Below, piece by piece: positions 46,004 through 55,818 of a DNA stretch of 64,000 bases. Each line of letters opens with the position of its first letter. Position 1 is the first letter of the stretch. The position numbers were made by a program, and so were the translations under genes. The notes beneath the pieces were generated by a model. It was not told the origin of the DNA, made no database searches, and saw only the letters and a list, made by a program, of their open reading frames with translations. The stretch is from Branchipolynoe longqiensis (taxonomy: Eukaryota > Annelida > Polychaeta > Phyllodocida > Polynoidae): contig CM059194.1 in assembly GCA_030323885.1 (NCBI GenBank), positions 6,223,686 through 6,287,685 of the forward strand, given 5' to 3'.

Positions 46004-46501
46004 TTAGCCCTGTTTACACGGGCGATTTAAAACGCTTCATATGAAACCACTTGCCTAGATCGACTCACATTTGGCGTGTAAACGCGGCTCTGTGGCGTTT
46101 TAGGGCTGAATCGATTCATATGAAACGTTTCATCTATACCACCTCGCGAGGTAGTATAGATGAAGCGATTCAGCTGGTTCCCGGCAGTGTTAGGGCCCGA
46201 TTAGGCTGAAATCTAGTGAATGCGATCATATTTAACAGAATTACATACTCAAATAATGAAATTTAATTAAATTAACCTTAAATTCCAAGCGATATTAACG
46301 TAGCAGCTACATCTGCGTCGAATCGACTTGTGTAAACTAAACAAATAGCAGTGCTTGCCGGCTACAGGCGGACCTAAGGCTGCTTGTTCCCGGCGACAAA
46401 ACACTTTCAAACTCTGTCCGTGTAAACGCGCCTCTAAAACGCTTCATATAAATTGCTTTGTCTAGAACGTTTCACAATTCCCCATGTAAACACGGCTATT
46501 G
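46004..46501. mobile_element. Fold-back element sharing an internal block with 51.4 and 56.5 kb
   Basis: Ends AGCCCTGTTTACACGGG and CATGTAAACACGGCT, flanked by ATT on both sides. Subterminal AAAACGCTTCATATGAAACC and related text recur inverted several times, with a central palindrome ACCTCGCGAGGT. An inner stretch (46195-46310: GTGAATGCGATCATATTTAA, CAGAATTACATACTCAA) is shared with the other two elements. Confidence 0.68.
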
Positions 46502-46588
46502 CTGGTTAGACAGCAGTCAGACTGATGGTTAGACAGCAGTCACACTAATGGTTAGACAGCAGTCACACTGATGGTTAGACAGCACACA
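46496..46588. repeat. 23-bp repeat GGTTAGACAGCAGTCACACT, four copies
   Basis: GATGGTTAGACAGCAGTC recurs at 22-23 bp spacing immediately after the fold-back element. Confidence 0.88.
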
Positions 46589-46709
46589 GCGCGATATTGT
46601 GGTGGCAGCAGGAGAGTGTGGCAGTAAAGCAGCACTATAAAGCCATCATGTTCATAGCAGACGCAAGCATTCAGTCATTCTTGTTATGGCTGTGTCTGTG
46701 TTCATTCAA

Positions 46710-46766
46710 GGAGGCCTAGATGGTCCGATGGCTAAGACGCCCGCCTCGGAATAGCACCAATGTGGG
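46710..46766 (+). mobile_element. tRNA-like SINE head, isolated
   Basis: GGCCTAGATGGTCCGATGGC then TAAGACGCCCGCC resembles a tRNA 5' half with an A-box; it is interrupted by a family A tail. Confidence 0.4.
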
Positions 46767-47100
46767 TACAGTTTGTTGTTGTTTTACGTCCTAGCAACAT
46801 CTACGTGTACTCACTTGTGACAGTGTGCACTCATGGCGACTTTATAGTGCTGCCCCACTGGGAGACCAGGCCTCCAGCTCTATGCCCTGATATCCCACTC
46901 AGTCACATTATCCTAACAGCCAACCAGTTCTTGCCCTATCCTAATAATGCCGAGCACCTGGCTAGGAAGCGACAAATATACATTTTTAAGTTATTGGTTT
47001 AACTCGACCAGGGTTCAAACCCATGAACCCATGGGTTCGAATCCCCCGATCTCCCAAAACAGGAGGTGGACACTCAACTCATTCCGTCACCCCCTCTCGT
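46766..47100 (-). mobile_element. SINE family A, full length
   Basis: TTTTACGTCCTAGCAACATC, TTTATAGTGCTGCCCCACTG, CTAGGAAGCGACAAATATAC, head with a duplicated B-box region (CCCATGAACCCATGGGTTCG) and CAGGAGGTGGACACTCAACT. Confidence 0.86.
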
Positions 47101-47167
47101 TCAAGTGGGTACAAATCCCACTTTGTGACCCAATTGTTTGTAGATGGGATGGCCGAATGAGTTGTTG

Positions 47168-47470
47168 TTGTTGAAGATTTATACTGCCTATCATGGATAA
47201 GCCTGAATAGGCTTGTTTTCACCATTAGACAGTTTGTCGATAGAAAGCCCGAGCCTACACTTTTACCGACCCAAGGGATTTTTAACCTCCCACACCACAT
47301 AGACATGGTATGAGAGCAACTGGCCTTTGATGATGCTGTAAGTTATAAACACAGCGGTGGAAATCCAAATTGGCAGAGGTGGGGGAACTGGGAATCGAAC
47401 CACTGACCTTCAGATTAGGAGTCCGACCTAGAAAAAAGTCAGACACTCTAACCACTCCGCCACAGAGAAC
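47168..47470 (-). mobile_element. SINE family C
   Basis: Head TCTGTGGCGGAGTGGTTAGA, insert CTTTTTTCTAGGTC, B box GGTTCGATTCCC, tail TCCATGATAGGCAGTATAAA. Confidence 0.78.
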
Positions 47471-47494
47471 ACCACATTGAGCGCTTGCGTCACG

Positions 47495-47622
47495 TCTGGT
47501 AGATCGCATGATTCATATTTCATGTTCCAACCTCCGGCAAGTGAAACCATTGACATCAATATTTATACGTGTCCCTGCCTAGCCAAGCACTCGGAGATTA
47601 CTAGGACAGGGCAAGTGTCGGT
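47495..47622 (+). mobile_element. SINE family A, diverged middle fragment
   Basis: AAACCATTGACATCAATATT, CCCTGCCTAGCCAAGCACTC, TACTAGGACAGGGCAAG follow the family A order. Confidence 0.5.
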
Positions 47623-47663
47623 GGAATGAGGAAGACGAGTTATTCGTGATTGACATTGCCTGC

Positions 47664-48009
47664 ATAGTCCGATGAAGTATCAAATTTTCAGAACCAAAAC
47701 AATTATCTAGATTTTATTCTCCATATTTAACTTAGATACTGATGCACTTATTGAACATTTGTTTCTGCGTAGAAGGGAATACCGAGTCTATTTAATAGAA
47801 CCTGTTACTGCAGAAGTCTATGGTGGCAGAGTTTTGGCAAGCTTTCCGAAACTAATTTGACATGTTTGCATTTAAAATATCTCAAAACTTGGCCATTTAA
47901 AATAAGTTACTTGAAACTAAAGTAAAGTAGATAAGAATGATCAATGTAATATATTTGTTCTAGAAAAATTATACAAACTCAAAAATCATAGGACTATGCA
48001 ACTTTAATC
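47664..48009 (-). mobile_element. TTAA-type MITE, inverted copy
   Basis: Reverse complement of the 7807-8160 element: starts GCATAGTCCGATGAAG, contains AACAATTATCTAGATTT and AATAGAACCTGTTACTG, ends GACTATGCAACTTTAA. The left end has lost its TTAA. Confidence 0.72.
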
Positions 48010-48049
48010 ATTGAATGAACCCCCCAGCCCCCGAAAAGGAGAAAAAGAA

Positions 48050-48360
48050 TTGTTTTATTTAATGCCGCCTCTGGAGCACATTGATTTTTATCATCGCCTT
48101 TTGGACGTCAGGCATATATGGTCATTCTGACATTTTTCTTCGGAGGAAACCCACTGCCACCACATAGGCTACTCTTTCCAATAAGCAGCAAAGGGTCTTA
48201 TATATGCACTTTCCCACAGACAGGACAGCACATACCACATCCTTTGATGAACCAGTTGTGGACCACTGGTTGGAATGGAAAATAACCCAAAATGTAAATG
48301 TGTCCACTGAGCAGGATCGATAGCTTCACAGGTGGACACTCTACCGCCCGAGCTATGCCC
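48050..48360 (-). mobile_element. SINE family D, full length
   Basis: Sense is minus: head GGGCATAGCTCGGGCGGTAG, AGTGTCCACCTGTGAAGCTA, CGATCCTGCTCAGTGGACAC, body with CAAAGGATGTGGTATGTGCT, tail CAATGTGCTCCAGAGGCGGC then ATTAAATAAAAC. Confidence 0.85.
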
Positions 48361-48600
48361 CCCCCCCCCCCCGGAAAGGAGAAGACCCCTCACCCACCTT
48401 CCCCCCCCCCCCCCCCCCCCCGCCTAAGGACGGCCATGGTGCATGATGGGAACTGGCGAAAGATGGCTACAAAAGCCAACTTCCGGGAACTGAGGGGGAG
48501 GGGGCGGGGATAGGGTGGAGTGGTAGGGGGAGGGGGGACGGGCGGGGGCAGGGGCGGGGCAGGGGGAGGGGGGGGGGGGTGCTCCCGTGACTGCGGTTCA
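48360..48600. promoter_or_regulatory. GC-rich patch with promoter-like motifs (no gene seen)
   Basis: Between two C runs and a G run lie ATGATGGGAACTGG, AAGATGGCTAC (YY1-like), AACTTCCGGGA (ETS-like) and several GGGGCGGGG/GGGGGCGGGG (Sp1-like). Could be a small promoter or a low-complexity coincidence. No downstream coding start is supported. Confidence 0.25.
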
Positions 48601-48671
48601 AAATCCAGCAACTGACCCTTCCGTTTTGCCCTGTCGCTCTTCCCTGACCTCTGTCATCTTTGAGATGACCT

Positions 48672-48923
48672 TCACGGCAATGTCAACATGCTCAAGTTGT
48701 CGCAAATAGTCATCATCATCATGCTGTCGGTCACGATGCGATAAAGACTGCTTTCATTACTTGACTCCGCTCTCCATTTAGCTCTCTGCTGTGAGAGTTG
48801 CATCCATGAGTCGGTCTTAATCTCTCTCAGCTTCAGGTTTCTCTTGATGGTATCGACGGAACGGCCCTTCTTTCTGTAGCCAGAGACAGTGAGATGGGAT
48901 CTGTTTGGTAGCCTGTTGTGACA
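48672..48923 (-). pseudogene. LINE RT C-terminal fragment
   Basis: Minus-strand frame of 84 codons, open from a flanking stop to TGA at 48672: RLPNRSHLTVSGYRKKGRSV, DTIKRNLKLREIKTDSWMQL, SQQRAKWRAE. It fits the RLPKxxLYGEL..G.R..G.pxxRxKDxlKxxLKxxxI....WexxAxxRxxWR ending of a large LINE group. The GEL portion and RY are degraded. Preceded upstream by a G/T-rich tract (48925-49065). Confidence 0.6.
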
Positions 48924-48924
48924 T

Positions 48925-49070
48925 TATGAGGTGGTGTGTGGTTTTGGTGGGTTTGGGGGTGGGTTTGGGTGTGGGGTTTTTGGTTGTGTGGGTGTTGTGG
49001 TGTGGTTTTTGTTGGGTTTGTTTGTTGGTTTGTGTGTGGTGGTTTTTGGGGGGGGTTTGGGTTTGTTTGC
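48925..49070. repeat. G/T-rich low-complexity tract
   Basis: GGTTTGGGGGTGGGTTTGGG-type text on the plus strand. Confidence 0.85.
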
Positions 49071-49221
49071 GCAAATAGTACACGCGCCGTAACGGGCCCC
49101 ACGTAATACAAATTAGCCAAAGCAAATTTTGCTCACTAAAAAAAAACCACCCCAAAACACCAACTAAATCCAGTTGGTACGTCTGCAAATGCACAAAGCC
49201 ACCAGAATGCAGCTAGCTCAT

Positions 49222-49754
49222 GGCATGTCACATTACGACGTTTCTCGGCGGCACGCCACCAATGCGCAAAATCACTTTTAATCGTCGAGACACGTCAAAC
49301 TTTTTAGCGTCAGCGCAACGTATTGGTAGCGCACTACCGACGTTGTGAGAAAAAAAACTAAAAAGTTTGGCATGCCGTCCTGATATGACCTAAGATGTTG
49401 CTAGGAGGTAAACAAACAACAAACAAAAGAGCAACAGTTTGGTGCAACGAGCCTCACGCATGCACGGCATGTGCCTAGCATTCGCATAACGTTATTCCAG
49501 TGCGTTTAACGTATCTTGACGCGCCCCTAACGTCACCATAATGTTAGCACCCATGCGTTGTCGCACGTCAAAAGTTTTGTGCAAGCACAAAACTTCGCCA
49601 ATACCCTGACGTGCCTCGCCGACCATCGCCATTCATCAACGAATACCAATACGCGCCTAATGCGCGCGTACCGCTTCCTGACTTATCTCGACGTTGCGCC
49701 AAAAAATCACATATGTCGACGTGCATTGACGAGAAACGTCATAATGTGACAGGG
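49222..49754. mobile_element. Fold-back element with ACG-rich interior
   Basis: The left end GTCACATTACGACGTTTCTC is mirrored by GAGAAACGTCATAATGTGAC at the right end. The interior is full of degenerate ACGCGC/GCGTCA motifs in both senses; a family A tail fragment (49378-49427) is inserted. Confidence 0.65.
49378..49427 (+). mobile_element. SINE family A, tail fragment
   Basis: GTCCTGATATGACCTAAGAT and GTTGCTAGGAGGTAAACAAA. Confidence 0.65.
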
Positions 49755-49783
49755 CTATTACAAGTGATATTCGCACGTTTGAG

Positions 49784-49880
49784 TTTGGTTGGTTGTTGGA
49801 GTTTTATGTCCTGGCAACATCTAGGGTCATATCAGGATGGGTACTAACTTGTGGCAGTGTGCACTCATGGCGAATTTCTA
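49784..49880 (-). mobile_element. SINE family A, 3' fragment (left arm of an inverted pair)
   Basis: TTGGTTGTTGGAGTTTTATG to GTGTGCACTCATGGCGAA, immediately joined to a plus-sense copy. Confidence 0.82.
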
Positions 49881-50092
49881 GGCAATCGGCATTATTAGGA
49901 TAGGGCAATGACTGGTTAGCTCAGTGTCAGGATAATGTGACTGAGTGGGATATCGGGTCATGGTGCTGGTGGTTTGGTCTCCCAATGGAGCAGCACTATA
50001 AAGTTGTCATGTGTGCGCATTGTCACAAGTCGGTACCTGTCCTGATATAACCTTAGACGTTGCCAGGACGGAAAACTCCAACATCCATCCAT
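49881..50092 (+). mobile_element. SINE family A, head-truncated (right arm of an inverted pair)
   Basis: CTAGGCAATCGGCATTATTA to GCCAGGACGGAAAACTCCAA. About 95 bp of each arm can pair. Confidence 0.84.
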
Positions 50093-50259
50093 CACTCCCA
50101 GGTCGTGGTGTGGTTAGCTATGGAAGTCTCTCCATGAGAAATTAATTCTAATTTTCGCGAAATAAAAGAAACACCGTTGTTAATTCTAAGCATAATTTGC
50201 CGATTAGGGTCAAAGGTTAATGAAACACATCGGACGATCTATCAGTATGCTCATTTATT

Positions 50260-50990
50260 GTGCACATTACATATGGACAGAAGAAGAGGGAGAAGAAAAG
50301 GAAAGGGAAGAGGAAAAGGGGAGAAAAAAGAAGATGGAGAAGAGGAAAAAGAGAGAGAGAAAAGAGGAAGAAGAGGAAGAGGAGAAAAGAGGAAGAGGGA
50401 AGAAAAGGGGAGAAGAAAATGAAGAGGAAAAAGAAGAGGAAAGAGAAGAGGGGAAAGAAGAGGGGAAAGAAGAGGGGGAATAGAGGAAAAAGAGGAGGAA
50501 AAAGAAGAGGAAAAAGAAGGGGGAAAGAGGAAAAAGAAGAGGAAACAGAAGGGGAAACAGAGGAGAGAGAAAAGAGGAAGAAGAGGAAGAGGAGAAAGAG
50601 AAAGAGGAAGCAAATGGGAGAAGAAAAGAGGAAAAAGAAGAGGAAAAAGAAGAGGGAAAAGAAGAGGAAAAAGAAGGGGAGAACGAAGAGGAAAAAGAAG
50701 AGGAAAAGAAGGGGGAAAGAGGAAGGAAAAGAAGGGGGAAAGAAGAGGAAATGAAAATGAAAAAGAAGAGGAAAAAGAAGGGGGGAAGAAGAGGAAATGA
50801 AAAGGAAAAAGAACAGGAAAAGGAACAGGAAGAAACAGAAGAAGGAGAGATGGCGATGAAAAATGGAGACGTAAAGGAGGATTAGAAGGATGAGCAGGGG
50901 AAGAAGAGCTCAATGCAGTCAGAGAAGAAGAGGGGGGAGTGAGGAGACAGAAGGGAAACAGGAGGAGATGAAGGGCAGGACTGAGGAGAA
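50260..50990. repeat. Polypurine (GAAGAGGAAAA)n tract
   Basis: About 730 bp almost free of pyrimidines on the plus strand. Gives Lys/Glu/Arg frames on plus and Ser/Leu/Phe/Pro frames on minus. Confidence 0.95.
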
Positions 50991-50992
50991 GA

Positions 50993-51360
50993 ACAATTAT
51001 ATCAGCAGTCTTTGTCTTGGCCTCACACTGACACTTGGTTTTAGAGCATGATTGTTTTATTTTGTGATTGTTTTACCCAGTCCTGCTTGCTTGCAAAGCC
51101 CCCCGCCCCCTCAGTCCCCTCACACCTCGACTCACCCCCACACGGCCCACAGCCACCCCAACCCCAACCTCTTTGTAGCATTGTCTTGATCGTGTTAGTG
51201 AATCTTTAAAGCTGACACTAGCTAGCGTCATTTGACAGTGACACTTTGGAACGTGCTGTTGGTTTGGTGGTGCTAGCGAACCTTTAAACCTGACAATCTG
51301 GTCTTATTTTCCGCCATGTTTTGTGACAAAAGTAGGTCCTGATGTGACCTTAGATGTTAA
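50993..51360. other. Unassigned spacer
   Basis: A CCCCC-rich patch (51098-51170) and two copies of GTTAGTGAATCTTTAAAGCT / GCTAGCGAACCTTTAAACCT text. A family A tail trace (GATGTGACCTTAGATGTTAA) is near 51340. Confidence 0.4.
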
Positions 51361-51372
51361 CAAACAATCCCA

Positions 51373-52107
51373 GGGCCTATATGTATGTGTCCGGGTTAGC
51401 GGTCGTAACCCTGTGTTGTGCGGATTTCCCGGGTTAGCGGCGAAAACTGCGTATGTATGTGTCCGGGTTAAACTAACTCGGCGAGGTTAAAGTCGCCTGC
51501 ACTAACCCCATGCGAAAGGAGGGTTAAAGGTGGGGTTAGGCACCGATTATGGCCAAATCTATTCAATGCGATCATATTTAACAGAATTACATACGCAATA
51601 AGTGAAATTTTATCAATTTAACCCTAAATTCGAACCCTCCTTAAGGCTACCGCCGCATTGGCGGTGATATTAATATTAATATTTTCGAATCGACGAAGGG
51701 ACAGTCAACAAACCGCCTCCTCCGCCAGTATGGAGAGCGACGTCGATACGGCGGCGGCGGCGATTTGTTTACTTTACCTTCGTCGATTCGAAAATATAAC
51801 TATTAATATCGCCGCCAATGCGGCGGTAGCCTTAAGGAGGGTTCGAATTTAGGGTTAAATTGATAAAATTTCACTTATTGTGTATGTAATTCTGTTAAAT
51901 ATGATAGCATTTAATATATTTGAGCCTAATATTGTACATGCAGAGGGATTTCCCAAATCTATAAATAACTGAAACGTTAGCTAACTCGGGCGCGTTTTGG
52001 TCACATACATCCCCCGTGACACATTTGGAACTCTGCGGTTAGCTAACCCGGCACCCTCCTTTAACCCTGGTCCGGTTAAAAATTGGCTCATACATATGGG
52101 CCCAGAT
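51373..52107. mobile_element. Harbinger-like palindromic element, copy 1
   Basis: Ends GGGCCTATATGTATGTGTCC and AATTGGCTCATACATATGGGCC are imperfect mirrors, with CAG on each side. Subterminal GGGTTAGCGG...CCCGGGTTAGC blocks mirror GCTAACCCGG near the other end. The middle holds a roughly 50-bp-arm hairpin (AAGGCTACCGCCGCATTGGC to GCCAATGCGGCGGTAGCCTT). A short frame (51658-51852, 64 codons, MESDVDTAAAAICLLYLRRF inside) is open in this copy and in copy 2. PIF/Harbinger affiliation is inferred from 3-bp CWG-like flanks and this Harbinger-like N-terminus; it is not proven. Confidence 0.62.
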
Positions 52108-52242
52108 TGCTGACAATCTAAAGTGTTATTCAACCCCGACATTGGCGGTGGTATTGCATCATACCCTTTAAATCTGATGTTCTAAATAATCTCACCCAAA
52201 CCGACACTTGTGACTGTGCATCTTGGATGGGGGGGGGGGGGG

Positions 52243-52700
52243 ACATTTCAAATCGAAAGTTCTGTCAATCTAACATCTGATCCATACCCAACACTTGTGA
52301 CTGTGCATCCTAGAGGCCTTTTAAACGCAAAGTTCTGACAACCTAACGTCTGATCCAAACCCAACACTTGTGACTGTGCATCCTAGAGGCCTTTTAAACG
52401 CAAGGTTCTGACAACCTAATGTCTGATCCAAACCCAACACTTGTGACTGTGCATCCTAGAGGCCTTTTAAACGCAAAGTTCTGACAACCTAATGTCTGAT
52501 CCAAACCCAACACTTGTGACTGTGCATCCTAGAGGCCTTTTTAAATGCAAGGTTCTGACAACCTTTTGGCTGATCCAAACCCAACACTTGTGACTATGCA
52601 TCCTATAGGCCTTTTTAAATGCAAGGTTCTGACAACCTAACGTCTGATCCAAACCCAACACTTGTGACTGTGCATCCTATAGTATATGCCTTTTAAACCC
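52243..52700. repeat. 73-bp tandem repeat, about six copies
   Basis: Unit contains CTGATCCAAACCCAACACTT, GTGACTGTGCATCCTAGAGG and CCTTTTAAACGCAAAGTTCT. Single-base variants between copies; last copies have TTTTTAAATGC. Confidence 0.93.
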
Positions 52701-53100
52701 AAAGTTCTGGCCTAACGGCTGACCTAAATGCGCCACCGGTCACAGCGCGGCTTTGTCCCGATCGTGTTCGTTGACCTTTAAGGGCGCCCTCTATACGGGG
52801 GCCCGGGTTCACTTTTATCGCCTTACGTAAGTAGGTCAACAGAACGCCACTGTTGCGGTTAGTCGGCCAGTCAAAGAAAGGTTACATAACGCATGGTCAC
52901 GTGATCACAGAGGAGGTGTGCCTGAGCGCGTAAAGGGAGGCAAGCCCCATTAACAGCTGGTTGTGTGTTACATAACAATTCGGCGATCCCTTTCTGTTGG
53001 TTGTAAATGAACATTTACTTTGGTTGGACAATAAAGTCAGACACAGACACTCTCACACATATATATACATTTACACACATACATGCATAGATGCATAGGA
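52700..53100. other. Unassigned spacer
   Basis: GC-rich at the left (GGGGGCCCGGGTTCACTTTT), CACACATATATATACA at the right. No gene seen. Confidence 0.4.
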
Positions 53101-53102
53101 AA

Positions 53103-53368
53103 GTTTGTTTTATTTAACGACACCTCTAGAGCACATTATTTTTATCATCGGCTATTAGACGTTTTACATATGGTCATTCTGACATATTTCTTTGGATGAA
53201 ACCCGCTGCCATCACATAGGCTACTCTTTCCAATAAGCAGCAAGGGGCCTTTTATATTCACTTTCCCACAGACAGGACAGTACATACCATAGCCTTTGAT
53301 GAACCAGCTGTGGACCACTGGTTGGAACGGAAATTAGCCCGAACGGAAAATGTCTCCACTGAGCCCAT
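53103..53368 (-). mobile_element. SINE family D, head truncated
   Basis: GTTTGTTTTATTTAACGACA, CATCGGCTATTAGACGTTTT, AAACCCGCTGCCATCACATA, CCTTTGATGAACCAGCTGTG, GTCTCCACTGAGC; the tRNA-like part is absent. Confidence 0.84.
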
Positions 53369-53672
53369 AGATGCATACATGCATATATACATATGAATAT
53401 ACATTCAGACACATGCATATATACATGCATACATAAATACGTACAGTACATGCATACCCACACACATGACAATAGCTTAACATGGTAAAGTGGAACAAAA
53501 ATAAGAAATTTATAGCTGAGTTCTCTCCAGGCAAAACAAAAGCAATAAAAGGAAAGAAGCCATGTTGAACAGGACAGTTGGATCAGACAGCCGGTCAGGA
53601 TAATGTGGTCATTGTGCCTAGCTGCACGGCACCCTAACGGGCTAGCACTATGAAGCCACCGTCAGTGAGGGC

Positions 53673-53776
53673 GAGTGGGACGTAGCTCAAGCGGTAAAGT
53701 GTCCACCTGTGAAGGTGTGGGTCATCCTATCGATCCTGCTTAGTGGACACATTTTCAGTTTGGGCTAGGACATAGG
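53673..53776 (+). mobile_element. SINE family D, head fragment
   Basis: GGGACGTAGCTCAAGCGGTA (A box), AGTGTCCACCTGTGAAGGTG, CTATCGATCCTGCTTAGTGG, CAGTTTGGGCTAGGACATAG. The MULE-like MITE follows directly. Confidence 0.72.
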
Positions 53777-54183
53777 TAGATAAAGGATTCACCCGGTACT
53801 CGCGCTCGCAGTACACGGGTGAATACCAACCCTATATAAAAACGGTCGAAAAAGCGGGTTAATGAAATGAGAGCCTAATTTCACAATCTAAGAAGCAACA
53901 TTCATTCTTTGTAGATGTCTTCATATTTACCCGCTACCTTTGAGTTGAAACATATAATAAAATAGCTAGTTTAATACGATTTAAAATTGAAATCGATGGC
54001 GTTCTCTGGCCACCATCTTGGCTTTTTGCATTCTCTCCCATTTCACCAAATCTGTGCCAATATATGTAGCCATTTGATCATGGAACCACAGTTTCTACTT
54101 CATGTTCCATACTAAAGCTATTTTCGCCTCTATTTACAGTACGTTGTCGTTCACCCGTGTACTACAAGTACCGGGTGAATCTA
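53777..54183. mobile_element. MULE-like MITE, copy 2 (perfect 9-bp target duplication)
   Basis: TAGATAAAGGATTCACCCGG at left, ACTACAAGTACCGGGTGAAT at right (the last TTTTAT is deleted). GGACATAGG flanks both sides. Interior as in copy 1, including CCATCTTG at about 54013. Confidence 0.8.
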
Positions 54184-54224
54184 GGACATAGGCAGTTTGT
54201 TGCCAGGATGTAAAACTCCAGGAC

Positions 54225-54375
54225 TGCAGCATTAGAAACCAGCCCCGATAAATCGGTCCGTTTTGGGGATGAAGAGTAATCTTCAGAGGGGGCGGTTGTA
54301 GAAGCGGGGCGGGGGGGGGGGGGGTTCCTTTACAACAAAAACGACAAGTCGTTGGAGCACCACTGGTTCTCTGTA
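54225..54375. repeat. Dispersed repeat shared with 6.9 kb
   Basis: CCCCGATAAATCGGTCCGTT, GGATGAAGAGTAATCTTCAG, GGTTGTAGAAGCGGGG; includes a G run. Confidence 0.6.
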
Positions 54376-54411
54376 GTCCAATTTTAGTATATACGTTCAT
54401 ATTTCCAGATG

Positions 54412-54672
54412 CTGGTAGATCGTGGGTTCGAACCCTGGTCGAGTCAAACCAATGACATAAAAAAATTATACTTGTTGCTAGGGTAGGGCAAGGACTGGTG
54501 TGCTCAGTGTCAGGATAATGTGACTGAGTGGGATACCAGGTCATGGTGCCGGCGGCCTGGTTTCCCAGTGGGACAGCACTATAAAGTCGCCATGAGTGTG
54601 CACTGTCACAAGTCGGTACCCGTCCTGATATGACCTCAGATGTTGCTAGGACATAAAACAACAACAAACAAA
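54412..54672 (+). mobile_element. SINE family A, internal deletion
   Basis: GTGGGTTCGAACCCTGGTCG, then a body lacking part of the TGTCGCTTCCTAGCC segment, to GATGTTGCTAGGACATAAAA. Confidence 0.84.
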
Positions 54673-54699
54673 CATATTTCCAGAAAATCGTGGGCGAGT

Positions 54700-54704
<5 letters not shown>

Positions 54705-54763
<59 letters not shown>
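54705..54763. repeat. (GA)n microsatellite
   Basis: About 29 uninterrupted GA dinucleotides. Confidence 0.97.
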
Positions 54764-54765
<2 letters not shown>

Positions 54766-55220
54766 GAGGGTTCTTTTTCAAAAGCGTCTGGTGCGCTGTG
54801 GAGATTCTATTACGCTAGGTTCAATGACCCGTGACCAGTGACCCGAGACTAAACAGCAGCCCAGTGAGGCGTAGCAGCTGACGCATCAGAGCTAACAAGA
54901 AAATGGCGGCAGTGGGGAGGGGAGGGGGGGGGAGCAAAACGTAAAACCTACGTGCAAATGTACAAACAAACAACAAATCATTGCCCTTGTTCCAGCATGC
55001 GGTATTTATCTACATTGGCATAGAATTGAGGAAAAGGGAGAAAAACCAAGATGGCAGCCACTGGATTCTTTCAAGTCAATTTTTTAAAGTTAATTAATCT
55101 ACATGATTTAATCAATTGTTCACTCTAAAGGTAGAGAGTTCTGAATCGATAAATATTTTAACAATATATAAGCATATTATTATTGGATTGCGAATTCATG
55201 TGATTATTATGTCCATAACC

Positions 55221-55630
55221 TAGATAAAGGATTCACACTGTACTCGCAGTACATGGGTGAATACCAGCCCTATATAAAAGCTGTTGAAAAAGCGGGGAAA
55301 TGAAATGAGAGCTTAAATCCACAATCTAAGAAGGAACATTTATTCTTTGTATATATATGTCTTCACATTTCCCTGCTACCTTTGAGTTGAAAAATATAAT
55401 AAAACATCTAGTTTAATAAGATTTAAAAGTGAAATCGATGGCGTTCTATGGCCACCATCTTGTCTTTTTGCATTCTCTCCGATTTCACGAACTCTGTACC
55501 GATAAGTACCCATTTCATACTGGAGGCAGGCATTCTACTTCCTGTTCCATACTAAAGCTATTTTCGCCCGTATTTACACTATTTTGTCATTCACCCGTGT
55601 ACTACAAGTACAGGGTGAATCTTTTATCTA
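55221..55630. mobile_element. MULE-like MITE, copy 3 (9-bp target duplication)
   Basis: TAGATAAAGGATTCACACTG at left, GGGTGAATCTTTTATCTA at right. Flanks TCCATAACC and TCCATAGCT match at 7 of 9. Interior with GAAATCGATGGCGTTCTATG and CCATCTTG. Confidence 0.76.
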
Positions 55631-55682
55631 TCCATAGCTCATTCCAATGGTCCTTTTTCTATAGCGTTGCTTAGCTTTGTTG

Positions 55683-55818
55683 GTTTGTGTGTTGTTCTTT
55701 TACCTCCTAGCAACATCTAAGGTCATATCAGGACCGGTACCGACTTGTGACAGTGAGCACTCATGGCAACTTTATAGTGCTGCCCCACTGGGGAAATCAG
55801 GCCGCCGGCACCATGACC
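55683..55818 (-). mobile_element. SINE family A, 3' fragment (left arm of an inverted pair)
   Basis: TTCTTTTACCTCCTAGCAAC to GGCCGCCGGCACCATGACCA. Confidence 0.82.

Noticed and set aside
50220..50913. Lys/Glu/Arg-rich and Ser/Leu/Phe-rich frames
   Set aside because: Translation of the polypurine tract.
51658..51852. Functional gene in the palindromic element
   Set aside because: Much of the frame lies in inverted-repeat arms and occurs within a mobile element; kept only as a possible transposase N-terminus remnant.
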